A stretch of 64,000 nucleotides of DNA. Source: Paenibacillus amylolyticus. Its GTDB lineage: Bacteria > Bacillota > Bacilli > Paenibacillales > Paenibacillaceae. A model generated the notes under the pieces. That model saw only the letters and a list, made by a program, of their open reading frames with translations, had not been told where the DNA came from and made no database searches. Of this stretch, positions 1-9,868 are shown in pieces. Position 1 is the first letter of the stretch; the number at the start of each line of letters is the position of its first letter. Where the stretch lies: assembly GCF_029689945.1 (NCBI RefSeq), contig NZ_CP121451.1, forward strand, positions 4,960,001 to 5,024,000. The letters are read 5' to 3'. Made by a program: the position numbers and the translations under genes.

Positions 1-117
1 AGACATTCTTGGACACCAAAAAGAAGGCATTGCTGCCCTCTTTTATCAAGTCAATATCACTTCTTCATCCATTCATTAAATCTTGGTCAAAATCAAAACG
101 AACATTGCATAGGCGTA

Positions 118-2654
118 TCAACCAACAATTGCTCGATTCTTCCCTTCACTTTTCGCTTGAGCCAGCGCGCGACTCGCTTTTTCGATCAGGTTGGACACAT
201 CATTGCGTTTATCCGGTACCAGCACTGCACCTCCAACACTAACCGTAACGACTCCGCTTGGGCCTGATGATTCCCGTTGAATCTGAAGTGCGAGAACATG
301 CTGTCGGATCTCTTCCGCAAGTCCCGCAGCATATTCAGACGTTCTGCTCTTCAATTTCAGCATGAATGTTCCACCCCGAAGACGTGAAATCTGGGCTTCA
401 TGTTGTTCGCTGACGACGGTAAGCACTTCACCGATCCATTGCAGACACAAGTCGCCACCCTGAAGACCGTATGCTGCATTATACGAACGGAAATCATCAA
501 TATCTATGATGAGCAATCCCAGCGTACATTCATTTTGCATACAATCATCCCAGTCCTCCTGAAGCTGCGACTTGAATACCGTCTGTATCGGCATATCCGT
601 CAATGGATCTGTGGTTAGATAGTTCTGCAGTTGGCTTGCCGTCTCGGAGTAATGGCTTTGCTCATGATGAGAAGCTCCACTATGCAGCAGCACCATTACA
701 GAAGGTTTACCTGCATGTGTAACAGCAGCAAGCGTTATCTCAAGCAACAATGAGGTGCCGGCCGCTGTTGTGAAATAGGATTGGCTCGTGATCAAACTCG
801 TGTTGTTCTGCTCTAATTCTTCAAAGCTCTGTTGCAGGGTAACTCTCGTTTGATCTGGTATCAATTCTTGGAAGTCTTTGCCCATCAGGTTTTTAGAATT
901 TTCAAATCCAAGCAATTCAGCAGCCTTTGTATTGCAATAGATGATCTGACCGTCTGTCAGCGTAAAGAATGCCACGGGCGAATATTCCATTAATTGCAGA
1001 TAACGTTGCTCATTTTGTCGCAAAATGCGAGCGTTCTGCAACGCCTGCTCCTCTGCCTGAGCCAATTGGTTTTCTGTTTGCCGACGTACAATGGTTTTGA
1101 GTAAAGGTAACACACTCAGCTCTTTGGTAGTCCATGGGTATGAGCTCCCCTTCACAACCTCACGCCATTTTTCAAATGATTTGCGAGGGGACAACCGCAT
1201 TCCGTCATCCGTTTTGAGCACCGCTTTCGCTGGGTCACCCGCCCATTCCACAATCTGGACGACCTCTGGTCGGAACCAGATCATGTAGTTATGCTGTCCA
1301 GGCGAAATGGCAACATAAATAACCCCGGAGGCCTTATCCTGATAAGCTTTGGAACTCTCATACTCAGCACTCAGTCTTGAAGTGTAATAGCTGTAATCCT
1401 CTGCCTTTCCGGCAAGCCAACCTGCCAGTTCACGGATCTGTCCGCTGTTCGGCGTATCACCATAGAGCAACAGCTTGTCCTGGTAACAGATGGCTGCTCC
1501 GGTGGAATCCATCAGGTTCAACACCGTCTCTTCTTCTCCCTGCAATTCCTCAAGGACACGTGCAGGACTTGTGTTTCCAATAAAAATGTTGGCAATTCGT
1601 GAAGCGGCTTCGCGTGACTGTATCTCGGATTGATAGTCATCCAATTGTTGGCGCTGGAACAGTTCATTCGAGAAGAACGCCCCAGGAAATTACAGAGATT
1701 CCGCACGCGGTGGGGAACATATCTTGCCGAGTAATGGTGACATGTGATGAGGCCCCACAGCTGACTGTTATGGATGAGTGAGATTGTAACGGTTGCACCT
1801 ACACCCATATTTTGCAAATACTCAATGTGAAGAGGAGATACGCTGCGCAGAACCGAAAGACTCAAATTCAGCGGTTTGCCTGTGAGCGGTTGTAGCATAG
1901 GTACGATCTCCACAGGTGTATAATCGACATTTACAATGGTTCGTAACCAATTGCGAAGGTACAATTCCCTGGCCTGTTTTGGAATATCCGAAGCTGGATA
2001 GTGATGTCCCAGGAATGGTTCAAGTTCCTGTTCACGCGCTTCAGCAATAACTTTACCATTCCATTGCTCGTCAAACTCATAGATCATGACCCGGTCATAA
2101 CCGAGCATCTCCTTCACCTGTTCAGCCGCAATCTGGCTTGCTTCCAAGCGACTGTCTGTGCTTTTGATCCGGCCGAAGAAACGGGATACCCATTCAAAGT
2201 CAGTCGTTTCCATGTCCTCTTTTTCATAAAAAGGCTCGATCTCCAGAATAAGCAGACCTTCACTTTCATGAAGAACAGCGGAGAAAACGCGGTCTTCACC
2301 GGCCACCGCAATAGTCAGATTCATGTAATGCAGATCAGAGGTTACATCCGCATTGAAGCTGCTGCTCAGCAATTGCCTTACATACTGCTCACCGATCAAA
2401 TCTTGCAAAGGCATACCCAGAATGTCATCACAAGCAATACCCAGATGATCCACCGTATTTTGACTACACTGAACAATAGTAGGGACATGGCTGGTATTAA
2501 TGGCCAGAAGTACACCATGAGGTTGGATAAAACCAGGGATATGAATCGGTTCTTTCTCGCAGTTATTCAGATCAATCGGATCATTCGTATATGTTCCCTG
2601 TTGAAGCAATGTGCGGTTCAATAGTTGTTCTTTCTTGGATTTCGGTTCGGCCAT
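118..2654 (-). CDS. bphP: bacteriophytochrome with PAS and degenerate GGDEF output (frameshifted)
   Basis: Red/far-red photoreceptor that binds biliverdin. In order: N-terminal PAS with chromophore-type Cys32 in NNCEKEPIHIPG followed by IQPHG; GAF with YPASDIP; PHY with the tongue motif SPRKSF; a second PAS (about 530-640); and a GGDEF-family domain (about 680-845). The GGDEF signature reads RLRGGTFM, so the D-E-F of the catalytic loop is lost, although IDIDDFRSYN is kept; cyclase activity is doubtful. The frame breaks at the C run 1680-1683 (one G lost on the coding strand); adding a base gives FFSNELFQRQQLDDY and 845 residues. It lies downstream of bphO, which would supply its chromophore. 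Family assignment is secure; whether the break is real is not. Confidence 0.88.
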
Positions 2655-2703
2655 GGCCAGGAAACTCCCCTCTCATGATGGCTATATAAGTGGAATTAAT
2701 GAT

Positions 2704-2853
2704 ATTTACACGACACTACGATGACAGAATAACCTTCCAATCGCTGTTATCCCCAGATTTTATCGATTCCCTTTTGTAAAGGGAAAAATCCGGTTATAAA
2801 GGCGAACGCTTTGCTTTTTTAGGTTTTTTCTGTCCTCTTCGTTATTTGTAAAT
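2704..2853. repeat. MITE-like dispersed repeat, copy A (bphO-bphP spacer)
   Basis: A 150-bp element whose ends are imperfect inverted repeats: ATTTACACGACACTACGATG and, inverted, ATTTACAAATAACGAAGAGG, both continuing into GACAGAA. The body carries ATCGCTGTTATCCCCAGATT and an inner hairpin TTCCCTTT/AAAGGGAA. Further copies are at 28731-28917 (opposite orientation) and 56883-57035. It fills the spacer between two genes that should be co-transcribed, so it may fold in the mRNA. It encodes no protein. Confidence 0.8.
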
Positions 2854-2930
2854 GATTACTTCAACTTATATAAGTTCCTTTTAAAATATAAAATTCCGCC
2901 CTACAGGCGTTTGGGTGATCATCCGGCATG

Positions 2931-3527
2931 TTATTTGTTCGTATTAATCCACTGATCCAGCAGTCGGAATGTCTCTGATGCGCTGTGCACCATGTTATCC
3001 TCATCTTCTGAAGTACGGATGGACTGCTGTAGCAGCCCCATAAACTCGCTCCATTTTGTTCTGGTCTCCGTGCCGTAAGCATTGAAATATTCCAAGCCAC
3101 GATCCGCTTCAATCGGCAGGAATTGGGACAAGCGTTTCGTCATGATCTGCCCACCATTCGTAGACCCTTCAATCACATACAGGTACCCGAACATGCGGGC
3201 AGGTGTTGAAATGTCCGGTAGCTCTTCACAGAGGGGAAGCTGGCGGATCTCCTCTTCGCTTGCTCCAAGATTTCGCAAATCCTTCTCCAGTAATCCAGCT
3301 TTACCTCTAATCTCAATATCCATTCCCGTGCTTTCCCAGAAAGGCTGCTGTACAGCCTGATCTTCCAGCGGTTTCAGGAATCCATAGAATTTCTCCAAAT
3401 ATGTTCTATATTCTTCTATAGTCACAGTTTGATTCATAATGGCTTTCGCATAAGGGTTCTGTTCTACTTGTCTGTGGTAATGAGCTGTCTCGCTCTTCAG
3501 ACGTTCCATAATCGTTGTTGCTGTCAT
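2931..3527 (-). CDS. bphO: biliverdin-producing heme oxygenase
   Basis: Cytoplasmic heme oxygenase of 198 residues that opens heme to biliverdin, releasing iron and CO; biliverdin is the phytochrome chromophore. The N-terminal helix LKSETAHYHRQVE fits the family pattern with proximal heme ligand His18. The distal-helix region reads FGYLYVIEGSTNGGQ, matching the glycine-containing YVxEGSxxGG signature. The length is normal for bacterial HemO/BphO. A purine-rich AAAGGGG precedes the ATG. The next gene on the same strand is the bacteriophytochrome, 276 bp away, so a light-sensing operon bphO-bphP is the natural reading, interrupted by repeat copy A. Confidence 0.93.
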   Translation of the reverse strand: MTATTIMERLKSETAHYHRQVEQNPYAKAIMNQTVTIEEYRTYLEKFYGFLKPLEDQAVQQPFWESTGMDIEIRGKAGLLEKDLRNLGASEEEIRQLPLCEELPDISTPARMFGYLYVIEGSTNGGQIMTKRLSQFLPIEADRGLEYFNAYGTETRTKWSEFMGLLQQSIRTSEDEDNMVHSASETFRLLDQWINTNK

Positions 3528-3599
3528 CGTAGTTAGCCCCTTTCACAATCTGTTCTGTATATGCAAATTAATGCTTATCCGCAATTGAATCTCATGCTT

Positions 3600-3628
3600 T
3601 TATAAAATAGAAACTACTCACGCTGCAA
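3600..3628 (-). promoter_or_regulatory. candidate sigma-A promoter of bphO
   Basis: On the minus strand TTGCAG (3623-3628) is followed after 17 bp by TTATAA (3600-3605), about 75 bp upstream of the bphO start. The spacing is ideal and the boxes are moderate matches. No operator is evident. Confidence 0.4.
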
Positions 3629-3970
3629 TCAGCTCCATTTAATACAGACAAAGACTCTATGTAAGTATACTTATTCTTGTTAGAGAAAACTACATGAATC
3701 CAACATCTATATGTATCCAATACATTCCTCCGTTGTTATGTTAACTAACTTGCTGACTCTATCTACCCCTATTTACCGAAAAACGCAAAATGACCCCACG
3801 TTACCAGTTGATCCTTACACAGAACACCCTATCCTAATCACATACATCTGGTTTCAAAAGTTTAATCCATAATCATTCTTTCTTGGTAATTGTTGTCATG
3901 GTTTAATCTGTCTTTCAGATGTCAACATGGTACACTAGCATTATATCCTGTTATTGGAGGAATGCACCCT
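3629..3970. other. gene-free stretch between bphO and nif3
   Basis: AT-rich spacer between divergent genes. I see no coding region, repeat or hairpin here, apart from the GGAGG ribosome binding site at 3956-3960 serving the next gene. Confidence 0.5.
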
Positions 3971-4768
3971 ATGAACATGACTGTTCAAGACATCGTACTT
4001 CATCTCACAGATCGTATTGAATTGCCGGAAAACACGGTTGATCAGCTTATTACGGGTTCACTTGATCGTAAGGTCACAGGTATTATCCTTGCTTTTATGC
4101 CGACACATTATGTCATTGAGCAAGCCATCAAACATGGTGCCAATCTGATTATTGCACATGAATCTCCCTTTTATAATCATCATAGCCATACGGACTGGCT
4201 CGCAAGTGATCCTGTTTATACGGACAAAAGGAAGTTAATTGACGAAGCCGGCATTTCCATCTATCGCTGTCATGATATCATCCATCGCTTCCAACCGGAT
4301 GGCATTACCGAAGGATTGATTCAGGCATTGGGGTGGTCCCCTTATGTGGAGCAACGAATGCCTGAAGCAGACATTCTTGCGTTGCCGGAAGGACAGAACG
4401 TGCAAGCTATTGCTCACCATGTGAAAAACTGCCTTGGGATCGATTATGTACGTGTCACAGGTGATCCCGATTTGGTCTGTGAACGTGCAGCGATATTGGT
4501 AGGTTTTCGTGGCAATGGCCCTGTGACCATTCCCCTGATTCAGAACAAACAATTGGATCTCATTATCGCCGGAGAAGGATTCGAATGGGAGACACCTGAA
4601 TATATCCGCGATGCCGTGCAACAAGGCAAGTCCAAAGCACTCATCATGTTGGGACATGCCGAAAGCGAGGCATCCGGGATGAAGCTTTTGGCTGACAGGT
4701 TGGCAGAACAATTTACAGAACTGACCGTTCATTTTGTAGGCGAGCGGCCTGTGTACACTGTGATCTGA
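3971..4768 (+). CDS. NIF3-like dinuclear metal-binding protein
   Basis: Member of the NIF3/YqfO family (COG0327), a toroidal protein with a dinuclear metal centre; the family's cellular role is unsettled. Visible family features are AHESPFYNHH early in the chain and the late GEGFEWETPEYIRD followed by LGHAESEASGMK, which supply His and Glu metal ligands. I chose ATG 3971 because GGAGG at 3956-3960 sits 10 bp upstream; an upstream in-frame start lacks such a site. At 265 residues it is a short form without the inserted domain of YqfO. It stands alone, followed by more than 500 bp of non-coding DNA. Confidence 0.85.
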   Translation: MNMTVQDIVLHLTDRIELPENTVDQLITGSLDRKVTGIILAFMPTHYVIEQAIKHGANLIIAHESPFYNHHSHTDWLASDPVYTDKRKLIDEAGISIYRCHDIIHRFQPDGITEGLIQALGWSPYVEQRMPEADILALPEGQNVQAIAHHVKNCLGIDYVRVTGDPDLVCERAAILVGFRGNGPVTIPLIQNKQLDLIIAGEGFEWETPEYIRDAVQQGKSKALIMLGHAESEASGMKLLADRLAEQFTELTVHFVGERPVYTVI

Positions 4769-4878
4769 TCGTACGATGGATTGAATTTGTACGGAATGAA
4801 GTGGAATCGACTGGTATGAATCGGTATGGATCGGCATGAAGAGGATTTTAGCTGATCGGTTCAAATCTCATACTCCGC

Positions 4879-4926
4879 GACCCTACCCTGGAGCTGTCCA
4901 TCTGTTCTGTGTTCCAGGGTCGAGTC
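4879..4926. terminator. hairpin downstream of nif3-like gene
   Basis: GACCCTACCCTGGAG pairs imperfectly with TTCCAGGGTCGAGTC across an 18-nt loop. There is no U tract, so it is at best a weak terminator or an RNA-processing hairpin. Confidence 0.35.
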
Positions 4927-4987
4927 GGCGGACTCTGCAACGAATCTGACACACTTTATTTAGCGAATTTTTGCCGATCTTCAAAAG

Positions 4988-5130
4988 TAACGAATCCTAG
5001 ACACGCTATTCCCTCGTTTCCCCTCCTTAATCTCCTCTTTCTACCCGCCTGAGCCCAATTAACGGTGCTAAGGTTCGTTAGATTTCTCAATTCAATCGAA
5101 TCGATATAATAAGGTGTCTCTGGTTCGTTA
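4988..5130. repeat. inverted-repeat (MITE-like) element, single copy
   Basis: A 143-bp segment bounded by imperfect 23-bp inverted repeats that match at 18 of 23 positions: TAACGAATCCTAGACAC on the left and, inverted on the right, TAACGAACCAGAGACAC. An internal GGTTCGTTAG repeats the right end. No other copy occurs in the window. It differs from the 150-bp family. Confidence 0.5.
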
Positions 5131-5252
5131 GAGATTATGATGAGCAATGAGTACTGAGCACACATTGAACACACATGCCCCGCATTTCTTCGCGCACCAT
5201 CTGGTTTTTCAGGTTTTTTTGTTGTACTCTAGATGCTGTGTCTTCAAAGCTC

Positions 5253-5266
5253 AGGACATTTGTCCT
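5253..5266. promoter_or_regulatory. palindromic operator candidate upstream of DMT operon
   Basis: AGGACATTTGTCCT is a 14-bp dyad, mismatched only in the two central bases, 63 bp upstream of the first DMT gene. The operon encodes a Crp/Fnr-type regulator, the obvious candidate to bind it. That link is inference. Confidence 0.4.
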
Positions 5267-5328
5267 TGGCGTTTGGGGTGAGTTTATCATTAAATAGAAG
5301 TCGAAGTCATTGAATAAGGAGCGTACAT

Positions 5329-5754
5329 ATGAGAGGAATTATTTTTGCATTGCTGGGCGGCGCGTGTATCACGCTCCAAGGTGTTGCCAATACTCGGATA
5401 AGTACCGACATGGGCACATGGCAAGCCGCTACGATTACACAACTGACAGGATTCATCTTAGCAGCGCTAATCCTGGTGTTCGTTAGAGACATTAACCTCC
5501 AGGGACTCAAACAAGTAAAACCCATGTACCTGGCAGGAGGTGCTTTTGGGGCCGTCATTATTTTCAGCGAAGTAACGGCCATTCAGCAAATTGGGGTGAC
5601 GTTCACGATCTCGGCCCTGCTCATTGCTCAGCTGTTCCTGACTTTTCTCGTGGACAGTAATGGATGGTTCGGCGTGGTGAAACAAAAGATGAAGCTGCCT
5701 CAATTTCTGGGCATTGCCTTGATGATCACAGGTGTCATCATTATGAAACTATAG
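5329..5754 (+). CDS. DMT-family transporter (YdcZ/DUF606 type), first copy
   Basis: Small integral membrane protein of 141 residues with about five hydrophobic segments. It belongs to the half-size drug/metabolite transporter group YdcZ (DUF606), which is thought to work as dimers or pairs. The opening ALLGGACITLQGVANTRIS and the closing MITGVIIMKL are typical. A Crp-type regulator and a second YdcZ-type protein follow, the three genes being spaced 41 and 14 bp apart, so the two half-transporters may form a heteromer. The substrate is unknown. Confidence 0.85.
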   Translation: MRGIIFALLGGACITLQGVANTRISTDMGTWQAATITQLTGFILAALILVFVRDINLQGLKQVKPMYLAGGAFGAVIIFSEVTAIQQIGVTFTISALLIAQLFLTFLVDSNGWFGVVKQKMKLPQFLGIALMITGVIIMKL

Positions 5755-5795
5755 TTTTGAGAATACTTGGAACATATTGGCGGGGGTGAATCAAG

Positions 5796-6494
5796 GTGAA
5801 AGAAATCCATAATGAGCAACAATTATTACATTATCTGAAGCAATATCAACTCGAAAAGGTATTTCACGAGTCCCTGCGTCCACATATGACGATATGCCAC
5901 TTCGATAAGTGTGAACTGATCTGTCGTGAAGGGGAAACCTCCGAATATTTATACGTGTTGGTTGAGGGTAAAATCAAAATTTTCACCACCTCCGCTCAGG
6001 ATAAAACGCTGGTGCTTTGCTTCAAGACACCGCTTGAAGTCGTCGGAGACATAGAGTATGTCCGTGAAAGCGATATTGTCAATACGGTTCAGGCCGTGTC
6101 GCCAGTTATCATGCTTCGCATTCACTATCAATGGCTCGCTGAGCTTGCCAGCGATTATGCACCTTTGCTTAAATTTTTGCTCAAAATCATCTCACACAAA
6201 TTCTATATTGACTCGAACTTTTCCAATTTTAATCTGATGTATCCCGTTGAGGTCCGTCTGGCCAGCTATCTGCTCTCCATCTCAACAGAAGAAGCGGGCA
6301 ACGTGGTTCATGAAGAACTGGACGCGTTCAATCTGACCGACATCGCGAATCTGATCGGCACCAGTTATCGGCATCTCAACCGGGTGATCCAGAAACTGTG
6401 TGCAGACGAATTGATTGAACGACATCAGGGATTGATTATGATTAAGGATCGTGCGGGTCTGCGCGAAATAGCAGGTCACAACATTTATGAATAA
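5796..6494 (+). CDS. Crp/Fnr-family transcriptional regulator (YeiL-like)
   Basis: Protein of 232 residues with an N-terminal cyclic-nucleotide-binding-type beta-roll (LICREGETSEYLYVLVEGKI) and a C-terminal winged helix (FNLTDIANLIGTSYRHLNRV). It resembles YeiL-type regulators rather than Crp itself. I see no four-cysteine Fe-S motif, so it is not an Fnr-like oxygen sensor of the classical sort. The start is GTG at 5796 with GGGGGTGA upstream. It sits between two DMT half-transporter genes and probably controls them; the palindrome at 5253-5266 is a candidate site. The effector is unknown. Confidence 0.85.
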   Translation: MKEIHNEQQLLHYLKQYQLEKVFHESLRPHMTICHFDKCELICREGETSEYLYVLVEGKIKIFTTSAQDKTLVLCFKTPLEVVGDIEYVRESDIVNTVQAVSPVIMLRIHYQWLAELASDYAPLLKFLLKIISHKFYIDSNFSNFNLMYPVEVRLASYLLSISTEEAGNVVHEELDAFNLTDIANLIGTSYRHLNRVIQKLCADELIERHQGLIMIKDRAGLREIAGHNIYE

Positions 6495-6508
6495 GGAGTT
6501 CGACAACC

Positions 6509-7015
6509 ATGTTAATCACAGGCATTTCGCTTGCGTTGCTGGCAGGAGCACTTGTCAGTCTGCAAACCATATTTAATAGCAAAGTCAATGAGCGCACCGG
6601 TTCATGGTCCACAACAACGCTGGTGCTTTTCACCGGATTCATCGCTTCGTTCCTCATCTCTCTGCTCGTGGAGGGCAAGAATACATTCAGCTTCCAGCAT
6701 ATGCAACCCTGGTATTGGCTCAGTGGAGCCATCGGTGTTGGTGTGGTCTTCTGTCTTGTGCAAGGCATGAAGTTGCTTGGTCCCACGTATGCCATCTCGA
6801 TCGTGCTGACGTCCCAACTGAGCTTTGCGCTCCTATTTGATTCCATGGGGTGGCTGGGGCTGGAGCAAATTCCTTTCTCGTGGAATCAACTGTTTGGTGT
6901 GCTTGTGATCGTCGGCGGAATTGTGTTATTCAAGTTCGGTGGGGCTAAATCGGAAAAATCAGATCCGTCAGATGCATCTGACAAGTCACCCAGCTCACTG
7001 CAATCCAACTTCTAA
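6509..7015 (+). CDS. DMT-family transporter (YdcZ/DUF606 type), second copy
   Basis: Protein of 168 residues, paralogous to the gene at 5329-5754. It has the same fold pattern, beginning ISLALLAGALVSLQTIFNSK, and a hydrophilic Ser/Asp/Lys-rich tail of about 25 residues. It starts 14 bp after the regulator, with AAGGAG upstream of ATG, and a strong terminator follows. It likely pairs with the first copy as a heterodimeric small-molecule transporter; the substrate cannot be told from sequence. Confidence 0.85.
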   Translation: MLITGISLALLAGALVSLQTIFNSKVNERTGSWSTTTLVLFTGFIASFLISLLVEGKNTFSFQHMQPWYWLSGAIGVGVVFCLVQGMKLLGPTYAISIVLTSQLSFALLFDSMGWLGLEQIPFSWNQLFGVLVIVGGIVLFKFGGAKSEKSDPSDASDKSPSSLQSNF

Positions 7016-7021
7016 AATAAC

Positions 7022-7068
7022 AAAAAGAGTGTCTTCCAATCCCACTGATTGGAAAGACACTCTTTTTT
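7022..7068. terminator. bidirectional intrinsic terminator
   Basis: AAAAAGAGTGTCTTCCAATC and GATTGGAAAGACACTCTTTT form a near-perfect 20-bp stem with a 5-nt loop, with A and T tracts on both sides. It ends the DMT operon and the convergent yebC gene. Confidence 0.92.
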
Positions 7069-7093
7069 GCAATCAAACCACGTATCGTGCAGC

Positions 7094-7814
7094 TTACTCT
7101 GCAAACTCCACGTTATGGTAGACCTGCTGAACATCTTCCAGGTCTTCAAGCGCATCGATCAGTTTCTCGAACTGAGCTTGTGCATCCTCTGGAAGTTCAA
7201 TATGGTTTTGCGCAAGCATTGTCAGCTCGGCTACCGTAAACTCCGTAACACCAGCAGCTTTGAAAGCTTCCTGTACAGCGTGGAATTGATCCGGTTCTGC
7301 ATATACAATCACAGCTTCGTCTTCATCCACGATATCACGTACATCCACGTCTGCTTCAAGCAGAATTTCCAGTACCTCTTCGGAGTTCTTGCCTTCTACA
7401 CCGATAACCGCTGTAGGATCAAACATGTAAGCAACAGAACCACTGACACCCATGTTTCCGGCATTTTTGTTAAACGCAGAGCGTACTTCCGGCGCTGTGC
7501 GATTTACGTTGTTGGTAAGTGCATCAACGATGACCATCGCACCGTTCGGTCCGAAGCCTTCGTAACGCAACTCTTCATAGTTCTCATCCCCGCTGCCTTT
7601 AGCTTTTTCCATTGCACGATCAATAATGGCTTTGGGTACATTATACGTTTTGGCACGTTCCAGCACGACTTTCAGTGCACGGTTCGCTTCCGGGTCCGGT
7701 TCGCCCTTCTTGGCAGCTGACATAGATCTCAACGCCGAATTTAGCGTAGACCCGGCTCGTGTTTGCATCTTTTGAAGCTTTCTTTTCCTTGATATTATTC
7801 CACTTACGACCCAT
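7094..7814 (-). CDS. yebC: YebC/PmpR-family protein (frameshifted)
   Basis: Member of the YebC/TACO1 family, DNA-binding or ribosome-associated proteins; recent work on the family supports a role in translation of difficult motifs, older work a role in transcription. The N-terminus [20 protein letters not shown] is diagnostic. The frame is lost at about 7713-7719, where GTCAGCTGCCAAG should read GTCAGCGCCAAG; dropping one base joins [19 protein letters not shown] and gives 239 residues, the usual length. Start chosen at ATG 7814. An essential-looking core gene broken this way points to a sequencing or assembly error. Confidence 0.88.
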
Positions 7815-8093
7815 ATCGTTTCCGCTCACTTTCAACATGTAATCTGCTTTCTACTATGTCATTATATCTTGTTGAACGTACTTCAACAAGTTAATACCCA
7901 CGAAATAATGGGAATAACTACGGCGATTATGCATCTCTCTATAAAGTTTAGCCAAAGTTTATCTGCTGATCTATCTCTATTAAGTAACTACGAACATCTC
8001 TATTCCATTCCTCTATAGAAAAACAAGAAGCACCCCAATTAGGAATGCTTCTGCCCAAAATAAGTCTTAACATTAGTTTTAACAACTACTTAA

Positions 8094-9815
8094 TTAAGCG
8101 TGAAATTGTCGACCATCCAACACTTCAGGAACATATCCCGCACGAATAACAAAGTCTCCGAAATGTTCACCTTCATTGCGTTCTCTGGCATACTGATTCA
8201 CCATTGGCGTTAACGTGTCCAGAATCTCAGTTTCACCAATGTTTTCTTTGTACAGCTTATTCAGTCGATGGCCAGTGAAGCTGCCACCAAGGTACATATT
8301 GTATTTGCCTGGTGCTTTACCGATAAATGAAATCTCCGCCAGCATCGGTCTTGCACATCCGTTCGGGCAACCCGTCATACGAATGACAATCTCTTCGTCT
8401 CTCAGGCCCGCTTCATCCAGTACAGGCTCCAGTTTGTCGATCAGGGAAGGCAAATAACGTTCGGATTCAGCCATCGCAAGGCCGCAGGTCGGAAGCGCAA
8501 CACACGCCATCGAACTTCTGCGCAGCGCTGAGTAATGTGCCCCATCCGTCAGGTTATACTGCTGAATAAGTGCTTCAATCTTTTTCTTCTTCTGGCTGCG
8601 AACGTTACCGATGATCAGATTCTGATTGGCAGTCAGACGGAAATCACCCGTATGCACTTTGGCAATCTCACGTAAACCCGTCATGAGAGGATATCCATCA
8701 ACATCCTTTACACGACCATTTTGAATGAACAGCGTGTAGTGCCATCTGCCATTATTGCCTTTTACCCAACCATACCGATCTCCGTTCGTCTCAAAATGAT
8801 ACGGACGTGCAACATCCAGTTTCCATCCCAGACGGCTGGTCAGTTCTTCGACAAACCATTCCACACCGCGATCATCCAGCGTGTATTTGAAACGAGCATG
8901 TTTACGAACGGCACGATCTCCATAATCACGCTGAATCATAACTGTTTTCTCTGCGACATCAATCATTTGCTCCGGTGTGCAGAAACCAATGACTTTGGAC
9001 ACCTGAGGATAGGTTTTGGCGTCACCATGAGACATCCCCATGCCGCCGCCAACGGAAACGTTGAAGCCTTGCAGCTTGCCGTTCTCCACAATAGCAATAA
9101 AGCCAAGATCCTGTGAATAGACATCCACATCATTGGATGGTGGTACAGCAATACCGATCTTGAACTTACGTGGCAAATACACTTTGCCATAGATGGGTTC
9201 AACTTCTTCATCGGAATCCTGGGAATCAATCACCTTTTCGCCGTCCAGCCACAGCTCATGATAAGCCCGCGTGCGCGGGTCCAGATGATTGCTCACCTGA
9301 CATGCCCACTCGTACACTTCAGCATGCACATCGGATTGATTCGGATTCGGGTTACACATCACATTACGATTTACGTCACCACATGCTGCCAGTGTGCTTA
9401 GCAACGAATCGTTCACTTCACGAATAGTGTTCTTAAGATCCCACTTCAGTACACCATGCAGTTGGAAAGACTGACGTGTGGTCAGACGAATCGTCTCATT
9501 CGCATATTTATGTGCCACTCTGTCCATCATCAACCACTGCTCCGGAGTTACAATGCCACCGGAAGCACGTACACGCAACATGAATTGGTATGCAGGCTCA
9601 AGCTTGGACTTGTGACGCTCATTACGCAGGTCGCGATCATCCTGCATATAACTGCCGTGGTGCTTCATCAGACGGTTGTCGTCCTCTGGAATCGCACCCG
9701 TGATGCGATCAGCCAACGTTTCGGTCAGACTTCCGCGCAAGTAATCACTTTTGATCTTTATATCTTCCACATCGCTATTCGTGCGCTGTGGGTTAAGTAA
9801 GTTATTATAAACCAT
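8094..9815 (-). CDS. cysI: sulfite reductase [NADPH] hemoprotein beta-subunit
   Basis: Assimilatory sulfite reductase subunit that carries siroheme and a 4Fe-4S cluster and reduces sulfite to sulfide for cysteine synthesis. It has 573 residues, the expected size. The four cluster cysteines are visible as CVALPTCG and, about 40 residues on, [10 protein letters not shown]. The substrate-binding region [18 protein letters not shown] and the NPNPNQSD segment agree. ATG is preceded by GAGAGGAG. It lies 53 bp after cysJ and is translated from the same transcript. Confidence 0.95.
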   Translation of the reverse strand: MVYNNLLNPQRTNSDVEDIKIKSDYLRGSLTETLADRITGAIPEDDNRLMKHHGSYMQDDRDLRNERHKSKLEPAYQFMLRVRASGGIVTPEQWLMMDRVAHKYANETIRLTTRQSFQLHGVLKWDLKNTIREVNDSLLSTLAACGDVNRNVMCNPNPNQSDVHAEVYEWACQVSNHLDPRTRAYHELWLDGEKVIDSQDSDEEVEPIYGKVYLPRKFKIGIAVPPSNDVDVYSQDLGFIAIVENGKLQGFNVSVGGGMGMSHGDAKTYPQVSKVIGFCTPEQMIDVAEKTVMIQRDYGDRAVRKHARFKYTLDDRGVEWFVEELTSRLGWKLDVARPYHFETNGDRYGWVKGNNGRWHYTLFIQNGRVKDVDGYPLMTGLREIAKVHTGDFRLTANQNLIIGNVRSQKKKKIEALIQQYNLTDGAHYSALRRSSMACVALPTCGLAMAESERYLPSLIDKLEPVLDEAGLRDEEIVIRMTGCPNGCARPMLAEISFIGKAPGKYNMYLGGSFTGHRLNKLYKENIGETEILDTLTPMVNQYARERNEGEHFGDFVIRAGYVPEVLDGRQFHA

Positions 9816-9868
9816 GCTGCTTTCTCCTCTCGTCTCTGCGGGATGATGCCATCCGGCTTAACCGGTAA

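Larger units (their letters stand above)
4769..5328. other. 560-bp gene-free region with hairpin and inverted-repeat element
   Basis: No convincing coding region. It holds a degenerate run of GGTATGAAT-like units (about 4820-4845), a hairpin at 4879-4926, the inverted-repeat element at 4988-5130 and an operator-like palindrome at 5253-5266. Each is listed separately. Confidence 0.6.

Noticed and set aside
2001..2624. Plus-strand open frame opposite bphP
   Set aside because: Lies fully within the phytochrome GAF/PAS coding region on the minus strand; no ribosome binding site or family match.
118..2654. A programmed ribosomal frameshift in the bacteriophytochrome gene
   Set aside because: The break lies at a plain C run, without slippery heptamer plus pseudoknot, and similar breaks occur in many unrelated genes of the window, so a sequence error is simpler.
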